From positions 1 through 64,000 of the forward strand of contig NZ_PVMZ01000005.1 of assembly GCF_003001815.1 (NCBI RefSeq): 64,000 nt of DNA. The letters are read 5' to 3'. Position numbers and translations under genes: made by a program. Below the pieces are notes generated by a model. It worked only from the letters and a program-made list of their open reading frames with translations. It was not told the origin of the DNA and made no database searches. Each line of letters opens with the position of its first letter. Position 1 is the stretch's first letter. This document shows, in pieces, positions 32,316 to 40,283 of this stretch. Source of the DNA: Actinoplanes italicus (GTDB taxonomy: Bacteria > Actinomycetota > Actinomycetes > Mycobacteriales > Micromonosporaceae).

Positions 32316-32933
32316 ATGACACCGGCCCCGATCAGGCACCCCCGCGCCGTGCCGCCGGGCTATCCGACCGAGTACGAGCGGGACCTGCGCCTGCCCGGCG
32401 GCCGAACGGTCCTCGTACGCCCGATCATCCCCGCCGACCGCGGCCCACTGGCGTACGCGATCCGCACCGCCGACCCGGACACCGTCCATCGCCGGTTCCT
32501 CGGCTCACCGCCACGCATCACCCCACGCCTGCTGACCCACCTGTGCACTGTCGACTACCGGAAGCGCTTCGCACTGGTCGCCCTGGACCCGGCGACCGGC
32601 GCGGGAATCGGCATCGCGCGATACGAGGCGACCGAGGAGGACACCGCCGAGGTCGCTGTCGCCGTGACACCGGCATGGCGGCGCGCGGGCCTGGCGACCG
32701 CGCTGGTCGAGGTGCTCGCCGAGGCCGCGATGGACCGCGGGATCCGGGCGTTCAGCGCCTACTATCTCGCCGACAACCGCCCGGTCACCGCACTGCTCGA
32801 CCTGGTCGGCTCACGCGATCGCACATCGGTCCATGAAGGGTTCGCAGAGGCGGCGGTGGCGCTGGACCGGGACAGCGTGACAGCGGCCGTCGAGAACCTC
32901 ACCGCGGAGCCTCCGCCGAGCCGCGATCCGTGA
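32316..32933 (+). CDS. GNAT-family N-acetyltransferase
   Basis: 205 residues, one GNAT domain: DLRLPGGRTVLVRPIIPADRGPLAYAIRTADPDTVHRRFLGSPPRITPRLLTHLC, then AEVAVAVTPAWRRAGLATALVEVLAEAAMDRGIRAFSAYYLADNRPVTALLDLVG, where RRAGLAT is the acetyl-CoA pyrophosphate loop. The opening resembles that of the GNAT domain in the upstream fusion protein, so it may be a stand-alone relative of that protein acetylase. Substrate unknown. It starts 104 bp after the fusion gene; its stop codon overlaps the DosR-like box of the next gene. Confidence 0.88.
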   Translation: MTPAPIRHPRAVPPGYPTEYERDLRLPGGRTVLVRPIIPADRGPLAYAIRTADPDTVHRRFLGSPPRITPRLLTHLCTVDYRKRFALVALDPATGAGIGIARYEATEEDTAEVAVAVTPAWRRAGLATALVEVLAEAAMDRGIRAFSAYYLADNRPVTALLDLVGSRDRTSVHEGFAEAAVALDRDSVTAAVENLTAEPPPSRDP

Positions 32934-32943
32934 CCTAAGACCC
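32930..32943 (+). promoter_or_regulatory. DosR-like box upstream of DUF4389 gene
   Basis: GTGAC-CTAA-GACCC followed by TGCC, one mismatch; its last 13 bases plus TGCC equal those of the 27786 box. It overlaps the preceding stop codon and ends 53 bp before the ATG at 32997. Confidence 0.5.
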
Positions 32944-32996
32944 TGCCGCGGCCGCCGGAAAGGGACTCTCCTGGAACTGATTCTGGGAGGTAATTG

Positions 32997-34424
32997 ATGG
33001 ACCTTTACCCGCTGCGGGTGGAGGCGCGCCGCGACGAATCCCTGAGCCGCTGGCTCTGGCTCGTCAAATGGCTACTGCTGCTCCCGCACTATCTGGCTCT
33101 GGCGGTCCTCTGGACCGGCCTGGTGGTACTCACCGTGGTGGCCTATCTGGCAGTGCTCATCACCGGCCGCTATCCGGAGCCGATCCGCGCCTACAACGTG
33201 GGTGTGCTGCGCTGGACCTGGCGGGTCGGCTACTACGGCTACCAGGCGCTGGGAACCGACGCCTATCCCCCGTTCACGCTCGCCGACGATCGGAGTCATC
33301 CGGCCCGGTTGCACCTGGACCCGCACGAGCCGCCGCCCCGATGGCTGCCGCTGGTCGCCTGGCTCCTGGTGGTGCCGCACCTGATCGTCCTCACTGCCCT
33401 CTACGGCGCTGCCAGCCGCCAAGCCGACACACCCACCCCGATCGGGGTGACTGCGGCACTACTGCTCATCGCCGGGATGGCGCTGCTGTTCACCGGCCGT
33501 TACCCGCGTGGCCTTCACGACCTGCTCGTCGGTGTGGCCCGCTGGAGCCTGCGCGTGACGGCCTACATCGTGCTGCTCGTGCCGCGCTACCCTCCGTTCC
33601 GGCTGGACCAGGGTGGCTCCGAGCCCGATCCGGCTCCGTCCGGCCCTGTCGCGGAACAACAACCCCGTCCGGCCCCGCAGTCGTCGATCGCCGGGTCGGT
33701 GATCGCCCTGGTGGGCGGTGTTCTGCTGCTCCTGCCGGCGGCTGGTCTCGGCACCGGCGGCGGGGTACTGCTGGCAGTGAACGCCGCACGCGACAGTGCG
33801 GGCTACGTGACCAGCCCGGTCGAACGGCTGGAGACGTCGACGTCGGCGATCACTGCCGAGCACGTCACGATCACAGGTGCCGGAAGGTGGACCCGGCAGA
33901 CGACCGACCTCGGTGATCTGCGGCTCGAGGTGACCTCACCGTCCGGTCGTCCGGTGTTCGTCGGCGTCGCGCCCCAGTCCGCGGTGGATGCCTGGCTCGC
34001 CGGCACCGCACATGACGAGCTGACCGGTTTCGACTCGGGCACGCCCCGGTACGACCGGTCGGGTGGACAGGTCCGGCCGGTCTCCCCGCCGGCCGCGGAG
34101 TCGTTCTGGATCGCCGAGGCCACCGGCTCGGGCACCACGACCCTGCAGTGGACCGCAACCGGCGGAGAATACGCCGTGGTCGTGGCGAACGCCTCCGGAG
34201 CCTCCGCGGTTTCGGTCGACGTCCGCGGGGCGGCCCGGGTGCCCGACCTCACCGGAGTCGGCGGAGGACTGCTGGTCGTCGGCATTCTGATCGGCCTGAT
34301 TGCTGTCGGCCTGATCGCCGTGGGCGGAATCGGACTCGGCCGCCGGCACGGCGGACCGCCGCCGGGAAGTCCACCAATCGGGCCGCCGCCGCGCCTCACT
34401 CCGCCGGTCGCCACGGGATCGTGA
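32997..34424 (+). CDS. DUF4389 domain membrane protein
   Basis: 475 residues. Two DUF4389 units in the N-terminal half: SRWLWLVKWLLLLPHYLALAVLWTGLVVLTVVAYLAVLITGRYPEPIRAYNVGVLRWTWRVGYYGY, and again LPLVAWLLVVPHLIVL...LFTGRYPRGLHDLLVGVARWSLRVTAYIVLLVPRYPPF. Further on are another TM helix (VIALVGGVLLLLPAAGLGTGGGVLLAV), a 170-residue extracytoplasmic beta-rich region, a final TM helix and a Pro-rich tail. About six membrane helices in all. Function of the family unknown. ATG 32997 (GGGAGG before it) is preferred to TTG 32994. A DosR-like box lies upstream. Confidence 0.85.
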   Translation: MDLYPLRVEARRDESLSRWLWLVKWLLLLPHYLALAVLWTGLVVLTVVAYLAVLITGRYPEPIRAYNVGVLRWTWRVGYYGYQALGTDAYPPFTLADDRSHPARLHLDPHEPPPRWLPLVAWLLVVPHLIVLTALYGAASRQADTPTPIGVTAALLLIAGMALLFTGRYPRGLHDLLVGVARWSLRVTAYIVLLVPRYPPFRLDQGGSEPDPAPSGPVAEQQPRPAPQSSIAGSVIALVGGVLLLLPAAGLGTGGGVLLAVNAARDSAGYVTSPVERLETSTSAITAEHVTITGAGRWTRQTTDLGDLRLEVTSPSGRPVFVGVAPQSAVDAWLAGTAHDELTGFDSGTPRYDRSGGQVRPVSPPAAESFWIAEATGSGTTTLQWTATGGEYAVVVANASGASAVSVDVRGAARVPDLTGVGGGLLVVGILIGLIAVGLIAVGGIGLGRRHGGPPPGSPPIGPPPRLTPPVATGS

Positions 34425-34448
34425 GCCGGCACCGTCCATGGCCCAGGG

Positions 34449-34860
34449 GTGAGCGCGGTCGCAGCGGCAGAGCGGCTCGGCTGTCCGGTGACGATCCGTC
34501 CGGCCGCCGGTTCGGCCACGCGTGCGCGCCGCGGTGGCGGCCGGGACGGACTGACCACCGCGGCCGCCGGACGTGAGACGTTCGACGCGGTGATCCGGTC
34601 CGGTGGGCCGGGTAACGGGGTACTGGTACAGCATCACCTCGAGGCCGCGATGGAACTGACCGACGGGATCAGGCGGATTCCCGGTTCCGGGCCCATCGTC
34701 GATGCCGGATCGGAACAGCACCGTGACGAGGTGCGCCCTGGCAGACGATCACCCCGAGATCGCCGAGTTTGAGCTCAGCCCTCTTGTGGCCGGCCCGAAC
34801 GGAGTCGTCGCCACCGATATCCGGCTCCGCCTGGGCACGGCCGCAGCATGCCGCCCACCC
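34449..34860 (+). pseudogene. remnant of acyl-CoA ligase ATP-grasp domain
   Basis: The sequence recalls the C-terminal ATP-grasp domain of the intact 29524-32211 protein: VAAAERLGCPVTIRPAAGSATRARRGG (compare IGGPVVLKSADPQLVHKSDTGG), GRETFDAVIRSGGPGNGVLVQHHLEAAMEL, then, in a different frame from about 34725, ADDHPEIAEFELSPLVAGPNGVVATDIRLRLG (compare ENPEIAELDLNPVFAGPDGIHAVDAKLRL). The KSD(T/V)GG core is destroyed, the middle is missing, and at least one frameshift separates the halves. No upstream ligase part is left. Non-functional relic of a second acyl-CoA ligase in the island. Confidence 0.75.
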
Positions 34861-34969
34861 GTGGCGGGCCGATATCAGGGCACAACGGCTCGCCCCGGCA
34901 GGCCGGGTCGCCCTGCCGTCACGCGTCGTCGCGAATCAGGCTGAAGGCCAGGACGGCAAAGGAGGCGTC

Positions 34970-35869
34970 ATGGACACCCCGACGATCGTCGTCGCAGTCG
35001 ACGGCACCGACCCCGGCATGACGGCCGTAAGATGGGCCGCGCTGGAAGCGCAACGCAGCAACCGGAACCTGGTGATCGTCCACGTTCTGGACTGGGACTG
35101 GGCCACCGCCCGGTACGAATCCGGCGGTCAGCAGTTCGCGCTCGCCAAGCAGCTGGCCGAGAGCCTCACCGCCCGTGCCGCCCACGACGCGAGGAACGCC
35201 GCACCGCCGATCGAGATCGGCACCGACGTACTGATCGGCAATCCGGTCGCCCAGCTCGTCGTCGTTTCCGAACAGGCGGACCTGCTGGTCGTCGGGAACC
35301 GGGGCAGCGGTGGATTCACCGGGCTCGGACTCGGCTCGGTCAGCCAGCGAGTGGCCACCCACGCGCACTGCCCCGTCGTCGTGATCCGCGGCCGCGCCGG
35401 CGCCGACGGGCCCGTCGCGGTGGGTGTCGACGACGCGGACACTGCCGACGAGGTGCTGGAGATCGCATTCACCGCGGCCCGGGAACGCGGCGCCAGCCTG
35501 ATCGCGATCCGCTCCTACCTGCCGGTTCTCCCGCTCTACTACGACCGGTTCCCGCCCGCCGAGATCACCGCGCCGGAGCAGGACGCCACCGAACGCGCCC
35601 GCTTCCATGAGAAGCTCGCGCCGTGGCGTGTGAAGTACCCCGGCGTGCCGGTGGAGGCCCTGCTGTCACACGGCAGCGCGGCGAGCGTGCTCAACGGCGT
35701 CTCCCACACCGCGCAACTGATCGTGGTCGGCAGCCGGGGGCACGGCGTGCTCGCCGGCACCCTGCTCGGCTCGACGGGCCTGCAGCTACTGCACCACGCC
35801 GACTGCCCGGTGCTGATCGTGCGCCCGCACGGCAGGACGGCCGCACAGGCTCCGTTCCCGGAGCGGTGA
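34970..35869 (+). CDS. tandem universal stress protein
   Basis: 299 residues, two Usp domains. Domain 1: PTIVVAVDGTDPGMTAVRWAALEAQ..., VIVHVLDWDWATARYESGG, and LVVGNRGSGGFTGLGLGSVSQRVATHAHCPVVVIRG. Domain 2: GPVAVGVDDADTADEVLEIAF..., and IVVGSRGHGVLAGTLLGSTGLQLLHHADCPVLIVRP. Both keep G-2x-G-9x-GS, so both should bind ATP. Closest relative in the window is 39399-40283 (shared HVLDWDW segment and layout). ATG 34970 with AAAGGAGG before it. Only a weak box (GGGCA-CAAC-GGCTC, 34878-34891) is present. Followed by two hairpins. Confidence 0.93.
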   Translation: MDTPTIVVAVDGTDPGMTAVRWAALEAQRSNRNLVIVHVLDWDWATARYESGGQQFALAKQLAESLTARAAHDARNAAPPIEIGTDVLIGNPVAQLVVVSEQADLLVVGNRGSGGFTGLGLGSVSQRVATHAHCPVVVIRGRAGADGPVAVGVDDADTADEVLEIAFTAARERGASLIAIRSYLPVLPLYYDRFPPAEITAPEQDATERARFHEKLAPWRVKYPGVPVEALLSHGSAASVLNGVSHTAQLIVVGSRGHGVLAGTLLGSTGLQLLHHADCPVLIVRPHGRTAAQAPFPER

Positions 35870-35897
35870 GGCGGGTGGCGCAACAGGTCCGCCGGGA

Positions 35898-35945
35898 TCT
35901 CCTGATCGGCGTCGCGGACGCGTGCTCCGCGCACTGATCAGGAGA
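35898..35945. terminator. hairpin downstream of USP gene
   Basis: Perfect 10-bp inverted repeat TCTCCTGATC...GATCAGGAGA with a 28-base spacer, 29 bp after the USP stop. Confidence 0.45.
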
Positions 35946-35976
35946 CGCTCGTCAGGCTGCCCCCGAACGGCGGCAA

Positions 35977-36020
35977 GGCCGGCACGTGACCGGCCTGACG
36001 GCCTGTGTCACGTGCCGGCC
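35977..36020. terminator. strong bidirectional hairpin terminator
   Basis: Perfect 14-bp inverted repeat GGCCGGCACGTGAC...GTCACGTGCCGGCC with a 16-base loop, between the convergent USP (plus) and SPFH (minus) genes. Confidence 0.65.
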
Positions 36021-36038
36021 ACGAAGGGCCGTCTCAAG

Positions 36039-36881
36039 TCAGCGTGAGACCTCGGCGAGTGGCCGTATTCCGTTGATGCCGGCGGCCTCCGGGCCGGGCG
36101 CGGCCTGGGCGGACTCACGGTCGGGCTCGGTGAGCCGGTCGAAGAACCGCAGCAGCTCCACCGGGAACGGCATCACGAGCGTGCTGTTCTTCTCCGCCGC
36201 CACATCGACGACGGTCTGCAACAGTCGCAACTGGAAGGCGCCAGGCGTGGCGGCCATCGCGTGGGCGGCGTCCGCCAGCCGCTTCGAGGCCTGGAACTCG
36301 CCGTCGGCCGCGATGACCCGCGCCCGGCGCTCGCGCTCGGCCTCGGCCTGGCGCGACATCGACCTCTTCATGCCGTCCGGCAGAGCCACGTCCTTGACCT
36401 CGACCCGCTCGATCAGCACGCCCCACGGCTTCTCGGTCGGGGCGTCGATCGCCGCCTTCAGCTCGGCGTTGATGCGCTCCCGGTCGCTGAGAAGCACGTC
36501 CAGGTCGGCGCGGCCGATCACCGACCGCAGCGACGTCTGCGCCACCTGCAGGACCGCGTCCCCGTAGGCGCGCACGTTGACGAGCGCGCGGATCGGATCC
36601 ACGACCCGGTAGTAGACGACGGCGTCGACGGTCAGGGTCACGTTGTCCCGGGTGATGGCGCCCTGCGCCGGAACCGGCATGACCACCGTCTGCATGGTGA
36701 CCTTCACCATCCGGTCCACCAGGGGGATGATGAACCGCAGTCCCGGTTCACGGACGCGGTCCTGCACCCGCCCGAACCGGAACACCACTCCACGCTGGTA
36801 CTGCTGCACCAGCCGTACGCTGAGCCCGAACAGGATCAGCACGCCGAGAACGACGATCCCGGCAATTGACCAGCTCTCCAT
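36039..36881 (-). CDS. SPFH/band-7 (stomatin/slipin-like) membrane protein
   Basis: 280 residues. One N-terminal membrane helix (IAGIVVLGVLILFGLSVRLV), then the SPFH domain: QQYQRGVVFRFGRVQDRVREPGLRFIIPLVDRMVKVTMQTVVMPVPAQGAITRDNVTLTVDAVVYYRVVDPIRA, RSVIGRADLDVLLSDRERINAEL, WGVLIERVEVKDVALPDGMKRSMSRQAEAERERRARVIAADGE. This is a close match to bacterial slipins, which form membrane microdomain scaffolds. Family members are often paired with a NfeD protease partner; none is seen here. ATG 36881 with GAGGAG before it; an exact box lies 87 bp upstream. Confidence 0.92.
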   Translation of the reverse strand: MESWSIAGIVVLGVLILFGLSVRLVQQYQRGVVFRFGRVQDRVREPGLRFIIPLVDRMVKVTMQTVVMPVPAQGAITRDNVTLTVDAVVYYRVVDPIRALVNVRAYGDAVLQVAQTSLRSVIGRADLDVLLSDRERINAELKAAIDAPTEKPWGVLIERVEVKDVALPDGMKRSMSRQAEAERERRARVIAADGEFQASKRLADAAHAMAATPGAFQLRLLQTVVDVAAEKNSTLVMPFPVELLRFFDRLTEPDRESAQAAPGPEAAGINGIRPLAEVSR

Positions 36882-36967
36882 CTCTCCTCGATTCCCCGGC
36901 ACGGCGAGGCATCGGGTACGACACCCGGTGTCACCTTCAGCCTCAGCGGTTCCACGGTGGCCGGACA

Positions 36968-36981
36968 GGGCCGATCGACCC
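36968..36981 (-). promoter_or_regulatory. DosR-like box upstream of SPFH gene
   Basis: On the gene strand GGGTC-GATC-GGCCC (TGTC follows), an exact match with a fully palindromic GATC centre, 87 bp before the ATG at 36881 and 1 bp from the stop of the USP gene. Confidence 0.55.
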
Positions 36982-36982
36982 G

Positions 36983-37804
36983 TCAAGCGGCTGCGAACCG
37001 CCATCCGGGCGGCACCAGAAGCACCGGGCACAGCAGACGACCACCCGTGGCGGCATTGGCGGCGCTGTACAGCTGCTCGACGAACCAGCCCTTGTGGCCC
37101 CGCCCGGCAACCAGCAGGCGGCCTCGCCGCGAGGCTCGCTCCGCGGTGTACGGGATATCGCTCTCCCTGATGAACAGCCGCTCCACGGTGACACCGGGCC
37201 AGTCACCCCGCGCCCGTTCCAGTTCATCGTCGGCACCGGGCTCGGCCTGCTCGCGAACATGAACCGCGACGAGCCCGCTCGAGAAGGACGACGCGGCGTC
37301 GAAAGCAGAATCGACGGTGGCGGTACGGCGGCCGGAGGCGGCCAGCACGACAGGTCCCTTTCCCGGCGACGGCCCGCGGTACACCAGCAGCGGGCAGGCG
37401 CTGTGGTGGGCCAGGCAGGCGGCGGTCGTTCCCCAGCCGTGTCCCGTACCGGCGTCGTCACGGTGTCCCACCACCAGCAGGTTCGCGTGCTCGGAGGCTC
37501 TCAGCAGCGCCTCGGCGGGACTGTCGTCGGACAGCTCGGTACGGACCCTCAGCCCCGGGTACGTGTGGCCGGCGCGGAGCGCAGCGAGTTCCAGCAGGTG
37601 ACGGGGTTGTTCCGGGACCGACGCGACGAACCGCCGGTACGGATTCCGCGGATACTGGCCCGCCCACGCGTGCACGATCCGCAGTGGCAGCCTCCGGCGA
37701 ACCGCTTCCGCCGCGGCGACGTCGACGACCTGCAGATCGTTCGGCGGGCCGTTGACGCCGACCACGACGGGCGGATTCTCTTCGATCGGGACGAAGGGTT
37801 GCAT
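36983..37804 (-). CDS. tandem universal stress protein
   Basis: 273 residues, two Usp-type domains: PVVVGVNGPPNDLQVVDVAAAEAVRRRLPLRIVHAWAG, LLVVGHRDDAGTGHGWGTTAACLAHHSACPLLVYRG, then VVLAASGRRTATVDSAFDAASSFSSGLVAVHV and LVAGRGHKGWFVEQLY...LLCPVLLVPPGW. Paralogue of the 26566-27453 protein (same altered loops, same GHKGW(L/F)VEMLY end), forming a subfamily without the standard ATP loop. ATG 37804. A weak box variant lies 37 bp upstream. Confidence 0.88.
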   Translation of the reverse strand: MQPFVPIEENPPVVVGVNGPPNDLQVVDVAAAEAVRRRLPLRIVHAWAGQYPRNPYRRFVASVPEQPRHLLELAALRAGHTYPGLRVRTELSDDSPAEALLRASEHANLLVVGHRDDAGTGHGWGTTAACLAHHSACPLLVYRGPSPGKGPVVLAASGRRTATVDSAFDAASSFSSGLVAVHVREQAEPGADDELERARGDWPGVTVERLFIRESDIPYTAERASRRGRLLVAGRGHKGWFVEQLYSAANAATGGRLLCPVLLVPPGWRFAAA

Positions 37805-37840
37805 ACCCGTACGCTAAAGAGCCTGCATCAGGCCCGGCAG

Positions 37841-37854
37841 GGCCGACCGGCATC
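37841..37854 (-). promoter_or_regulatory. weak DosR-like box upstream of USP gene
   Basis: On the gene strand ATGCC-GGTC-GGCCC followed by TGCC; two mismatches in the distal half-site. 37 bp before the ATG at 37804. Confidence 0.3.
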
Positions 37855-37896
37855 GAACCGGAGCCCTGATGACCCTCTCGGCACCCGGACGGGGCC

Positions 37897-38214
37897 TCAC
37901 CGGACGGCGTGGGAATCGCGGCGGGCGAGATCAGCCATGGCTGCCCGATACTGTTCCCGGCTGAGCCTGCCTGACGTCAATCGGCTGAGCAGGACCGTCT
38001 CCCCGTCCGGCCGGCCGGGCCGCGGTCCGGCCCCGCGCTGCGCCCCCGTGGCGGGTGGCAGGCCCTGCACCGGCCCCAGGCAGGGGTCCACACGCGGCGG
38101 GACCGGACCGGCCGTCGTGTCGGCCCGATCCGCCAGGATCAGCACCACGAGTCCGACGAGCCGCATGAACAGCAGCGCCCCGGCGATCACCAGCAGTGCG
38201 TCCATGATGTTCAC
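37897..38214 (-). CDS. small membrane protein with SHOCT-like C-terminus
   Basis: 105 residues. N-terminal TM helix (LLVIAGALLFMRLVGLVVLIL), Pro/Gly-rich linker (VPPRVDPCLGPVQGLPP...), and a C-terminal motif GETVLLSRLTSGRLSREQYRAAMADLARRD like that of the 26152-26448 protein. Its GTG start overlaps the TGA of the upstream USP gene (GTGA), so translation is probably coupled and the small protein is made together with that USP. Possible role: membrane anchor or regulator of USPs (inference from repeated linkage). Confidence 0.7.
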   Translation of the reverse strand: MNIMDALLVIAGALLFMRLVGLVVLILADRADTTAGPVPPRVDPCLGPVQGLPPATGAQRGAGPRPGRPDGETVLLSRLTSGRLSREQYRAAMADLARRDSHAVR

Positions 38215-39137
38215 CCCACCAGGAAGACCGGGCACCGGGCGTTCTGTGCCAGTTGGGCCGCCGCCGGGCGCAGCAGCGAGCCGGACCGGCCGCCGCGGCG
38301 GTAACGCCCGACCACGATCGCGGCGGCCCGGCCCGATTCCTCGATCAGCGCAGCGATCGGGTCGCCCGAGAGGATCCGGTGGTGAACCGGGACACCGTCG
38401 CGGGTCTCCAGCCGCCTTGCGAGATCCATCCGGTCTCCGACGACATGCAGCAGAGTCAGCTCACAGCCACGCACCCGGGCTTCGGCGAGCGCGAAGTCCA
38501 CGGCCTCCCGCGCGGGCGCTGATCCGTCCACCGCGGCCACCATCGGCCGCCGGCCGAAGTCGGCACCGCCGGGCCAGCCGGGCATCCGGACGAGCAGGAC
38601 AGGCCCGCGGTGATGACGTGCGAGACGGTCGGCGACGCTGCGTCCCAGCGCGGTCGTGGTGGCACCGTGCCGATGGCCGACCACCGCCAGCGCGGCACCG
38701 TCGGCCTCGGCGATCAGCACCGGCGCCGGACTCGGGGCGACGACGATCGCGCTGCTGACGGCCACCGTGGCGGAACTGGCGTGCACCCGCTCGGTCAGCC
38801 GCTGCAGCAGGGCCGGGCCGGTGTCGTCGGCGGCACGGTGCCGTACCGTCAGCAGCCGCAGATCCCAGCCGTGCAACTCGGCCTCGATCGCGGCGTGGTC
38901 GGCCGCCACAAAGCTGATCGGGCTGTCGTCGACGCCGGCGAGGACGAACCCGCGGGCCTCGATGGCCGGCGGGAGCTCCGAGATCGGGGCGGGCAAGGGC
39001 CGGACAGCGTACGGGTCGGGGTAGTTCACCGCCCCGAGATAGCGGTTGATGACCTGACTGAAGCGGTTCTCTCGCAGCACGGCGCCGGCGTGGCGGCGCG
39101 CTTCGGTCTCCGCCTTGAAGTTGCTCAGATCGCTCAT
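38211..39137 (-). CDS. tandem universal stress protein with N-terminal extension
   Basis: 308 residues. About 62 N-terminal residues are predicted helical and not Usp (MSDLSNFKAETEARRHAGAVLRENRFSQVINRYL...). Two Usp domains follow: FVLAGVDDSPISFVAADHAAIEAELHGWDLRLLTVRHR, AVVGHRHGATTTALGRSVADRLARHHRGPVLLVRM, and MVAAVDGSAPAREAVDFALAEARVRGCELTLLHVVG, IVVGRYRRGGRSGSLLRPAAAQLAQNARCPVFLVG. The loops depart from the standard ATP motif. ATG 39137 with GGAGGTGCCGCC before it. Coupled to the small SHOCT-like gene. One-mismatch box 89 bp upstream. Confidence 0.88.
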   Translation of the reverse strand: MSDLSNFKAETEARRHAGAVLRENRFSQVINRYLGAVNYPDPYAVRPLPAPISELPPAIEARGFVLAGVDDSPISFVAADHAAIEAELHGWDLRLLTVRHRAADDTGPALLQRLTERVHASSATVAVSSAIVVAPSPAPVLIAEADGAALAVVGHRHGATTTALGRSVADRLARHHRGPVLLVRMPGWPGGADFGRRPMVAAVDGSAPAREAVDFALAEARVRGCELTLLHVVGDRMDLARRLETRDGVPVHHRILSGDPIAALIEESGRAAAIVVGRYRRGGRSGSLLRPAAAQLAQNARCPVFLVG

Positions 39138-39225
39138 GGCGGCACCTCCGGGCCAACGGCGGGAGCACCGGTGAGGCGCCGGCGCCCTCTCCCTCCATGG
39201 CACCACCCGGTGGCCTCCGGCGGCA

Positions 39226-39239
39226 GTGCCTTTGGACCC
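39226..39239 (-). promoter_or_regulatory. DosR-like box upstream of USP/SHOCT operon
   Basis: On the gene strand GGGTC-CAAA-GGCAC followed by TGCC, one mismatch, 89 bp before the ATG at 39137. Confidence 0.5.
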
Positions 39240-39293
39240 GCTCTGCGGCACTTCACCCCGGCACGATCGTCTCTGCACGCCCGGCCCGCAGGC

Positions 39294-39307
39294 GGGCCCA
39301 ACGGCCC
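39294..39307 (+). promoter_or_regulatory. DosR-like box upstream of USP gene
   Basis: GGGCC-CAAC-GGCCC, exact, 92 bp before the ATG at 39399. It forms a back-to-back pair with the 39226 box in this divergent promoter region. Confidence 0.6.
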
Positions 39308-39398
39308 TGTCGATCACCTCACGCGGTCACGAGAGTGGGAAGGAGTGCGGGACCGCGCTGCCCGGATCTCCCGCTCAGACCGTGTGAGGGGAGGAATC

Positions 39399-40283
39399 AT
39401 GCAGACTCCTGCCGTCGTCGTGGGCACCGATGGCACCGAGCCCGGCACTGCCGCCGTCCGCTGGGCCGCGACCGAGGCCGCGTACCGCCGACTGCCTCTA
39501 CGGGTCGTACACGTCCTCGACTGGGACTGGTCGGTGAGCCGCTACGACTATCAGGGCGAATATTTCGACAGCGCACGCCGGCTGGCAGAGAGGACCGTCC
39601 GGGAGGCGGCCCGGCGGGCGAAGGACCTCGTACCGTCGCTGACGGTCGAGTTCCAGGTCGCCGTCGGGCGGCCGGTCACGTCGCTGGCTCGGCTGTCGAG
39701 ATCGGCCACCCTTCTGGCGGTCGGCAGCCGCGGCGAGGGCGGATCGGCCGGCTGGTGGCTGGGGTCGGTGAGCCGGCGCGTCGTGGCCCATGCCCGCTGC
39801 CCGGTCGTCGTCGTGCGCGGCCGCCATGCCGGCCCCCGGGACCCGGTGGCGGTCGGTGTGGACGACTCCGGCGACGCCGAGCCGGTGCTGCAGGTGGCCT
39901 TCACCACTGCCCACCGGCACGGTGTCGGTGTGGTGGCCGTCCGCTCGTACCGTCCCGCACGGCTGCCCGCCGGCGATGCCGGGAGCCCGGAATGCGACAG
40001 CGTCGAGCGCGACCTCCTGACGGCCCGGCTCGTGCCGTGGCGGGCGAGGTTCCCCGACGTGCCGGTGGACACGCTGGTATCGACCGACAGTGTCGCCGCG
40101 ACCCTCGCGGAGGTGTCGCACGGTACCCGCCTCGTGGTGCTCGGCAACCATGCGCACGGCCTGTTCAGCGCGGCGTTTCACGGCTCGGACGCCACCCGGG
40201 TGCTCCGGCGGGCGCACTGCCCCGTGCTGGTCGTACAAGAACCGAGAACGAGGAAGGACCATCATGAAAGCACGTATCGGTGA
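39399..40283 (+). CDS. tandem universal stress protein
   Basis: 294 residues, two Usp domains. Domain 1: PAVVVGTDGTEPGTAAVRWAATEAAYRRLPLRVVHVLDWDWSVSRYDYQ, LAVGSRGEGGSAGWWLGSVSRRVVAHARCPVVVVRG. Domain 2: DPVAVGVDDSGDAEPVLQVAFTTAHRHGVGVVAVRSY, LVVLGNHAHGLFSAAFHGSDATRVLRRAHCPVLVVQ. Domain 1 keeps the ATP loop; in domain 2 it is lost (GNHAHG). Close relative of 34970-35869. ATG 39399 with GAGGGGAGG before it. The last 20 bases overlap the start of the DUF1918 gene. Confidence 0.93.
   Translation: MQTPAVVVGTDGTEPGTAAVRWAATEAAYRRLPLRVVHVLDWDWSVSRYDYQGEYFDSARRLAERTVREAARRAKDLVPSLTVEFQVAVGRPVTSLARLSRSATLLAVGSRGEGGSAGWWLGSVSRRVVAHARCPVVVVRGRHAGPRDPVAVGVDDSGDAEPVLQVAFTTAHRHGVGVVAVRSYRPARLPAGDAGSPECDSVERDLLTARLVPWRARFPDVPVDTLVSTDSVAATLAEVSHGTRLVVLGNHAHGLFSAAFHGSDATRVLRRAHCPVLVVQEPRTRKDHHESTYR

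Noticed and set aside
34878..34891. GGGCA-CAAC-GGCTC before the USP at 34970 as a real box
   Set aside because: Two of eight fixed positions mismatch and no TGCC follows; too weak to list as a site on its own.
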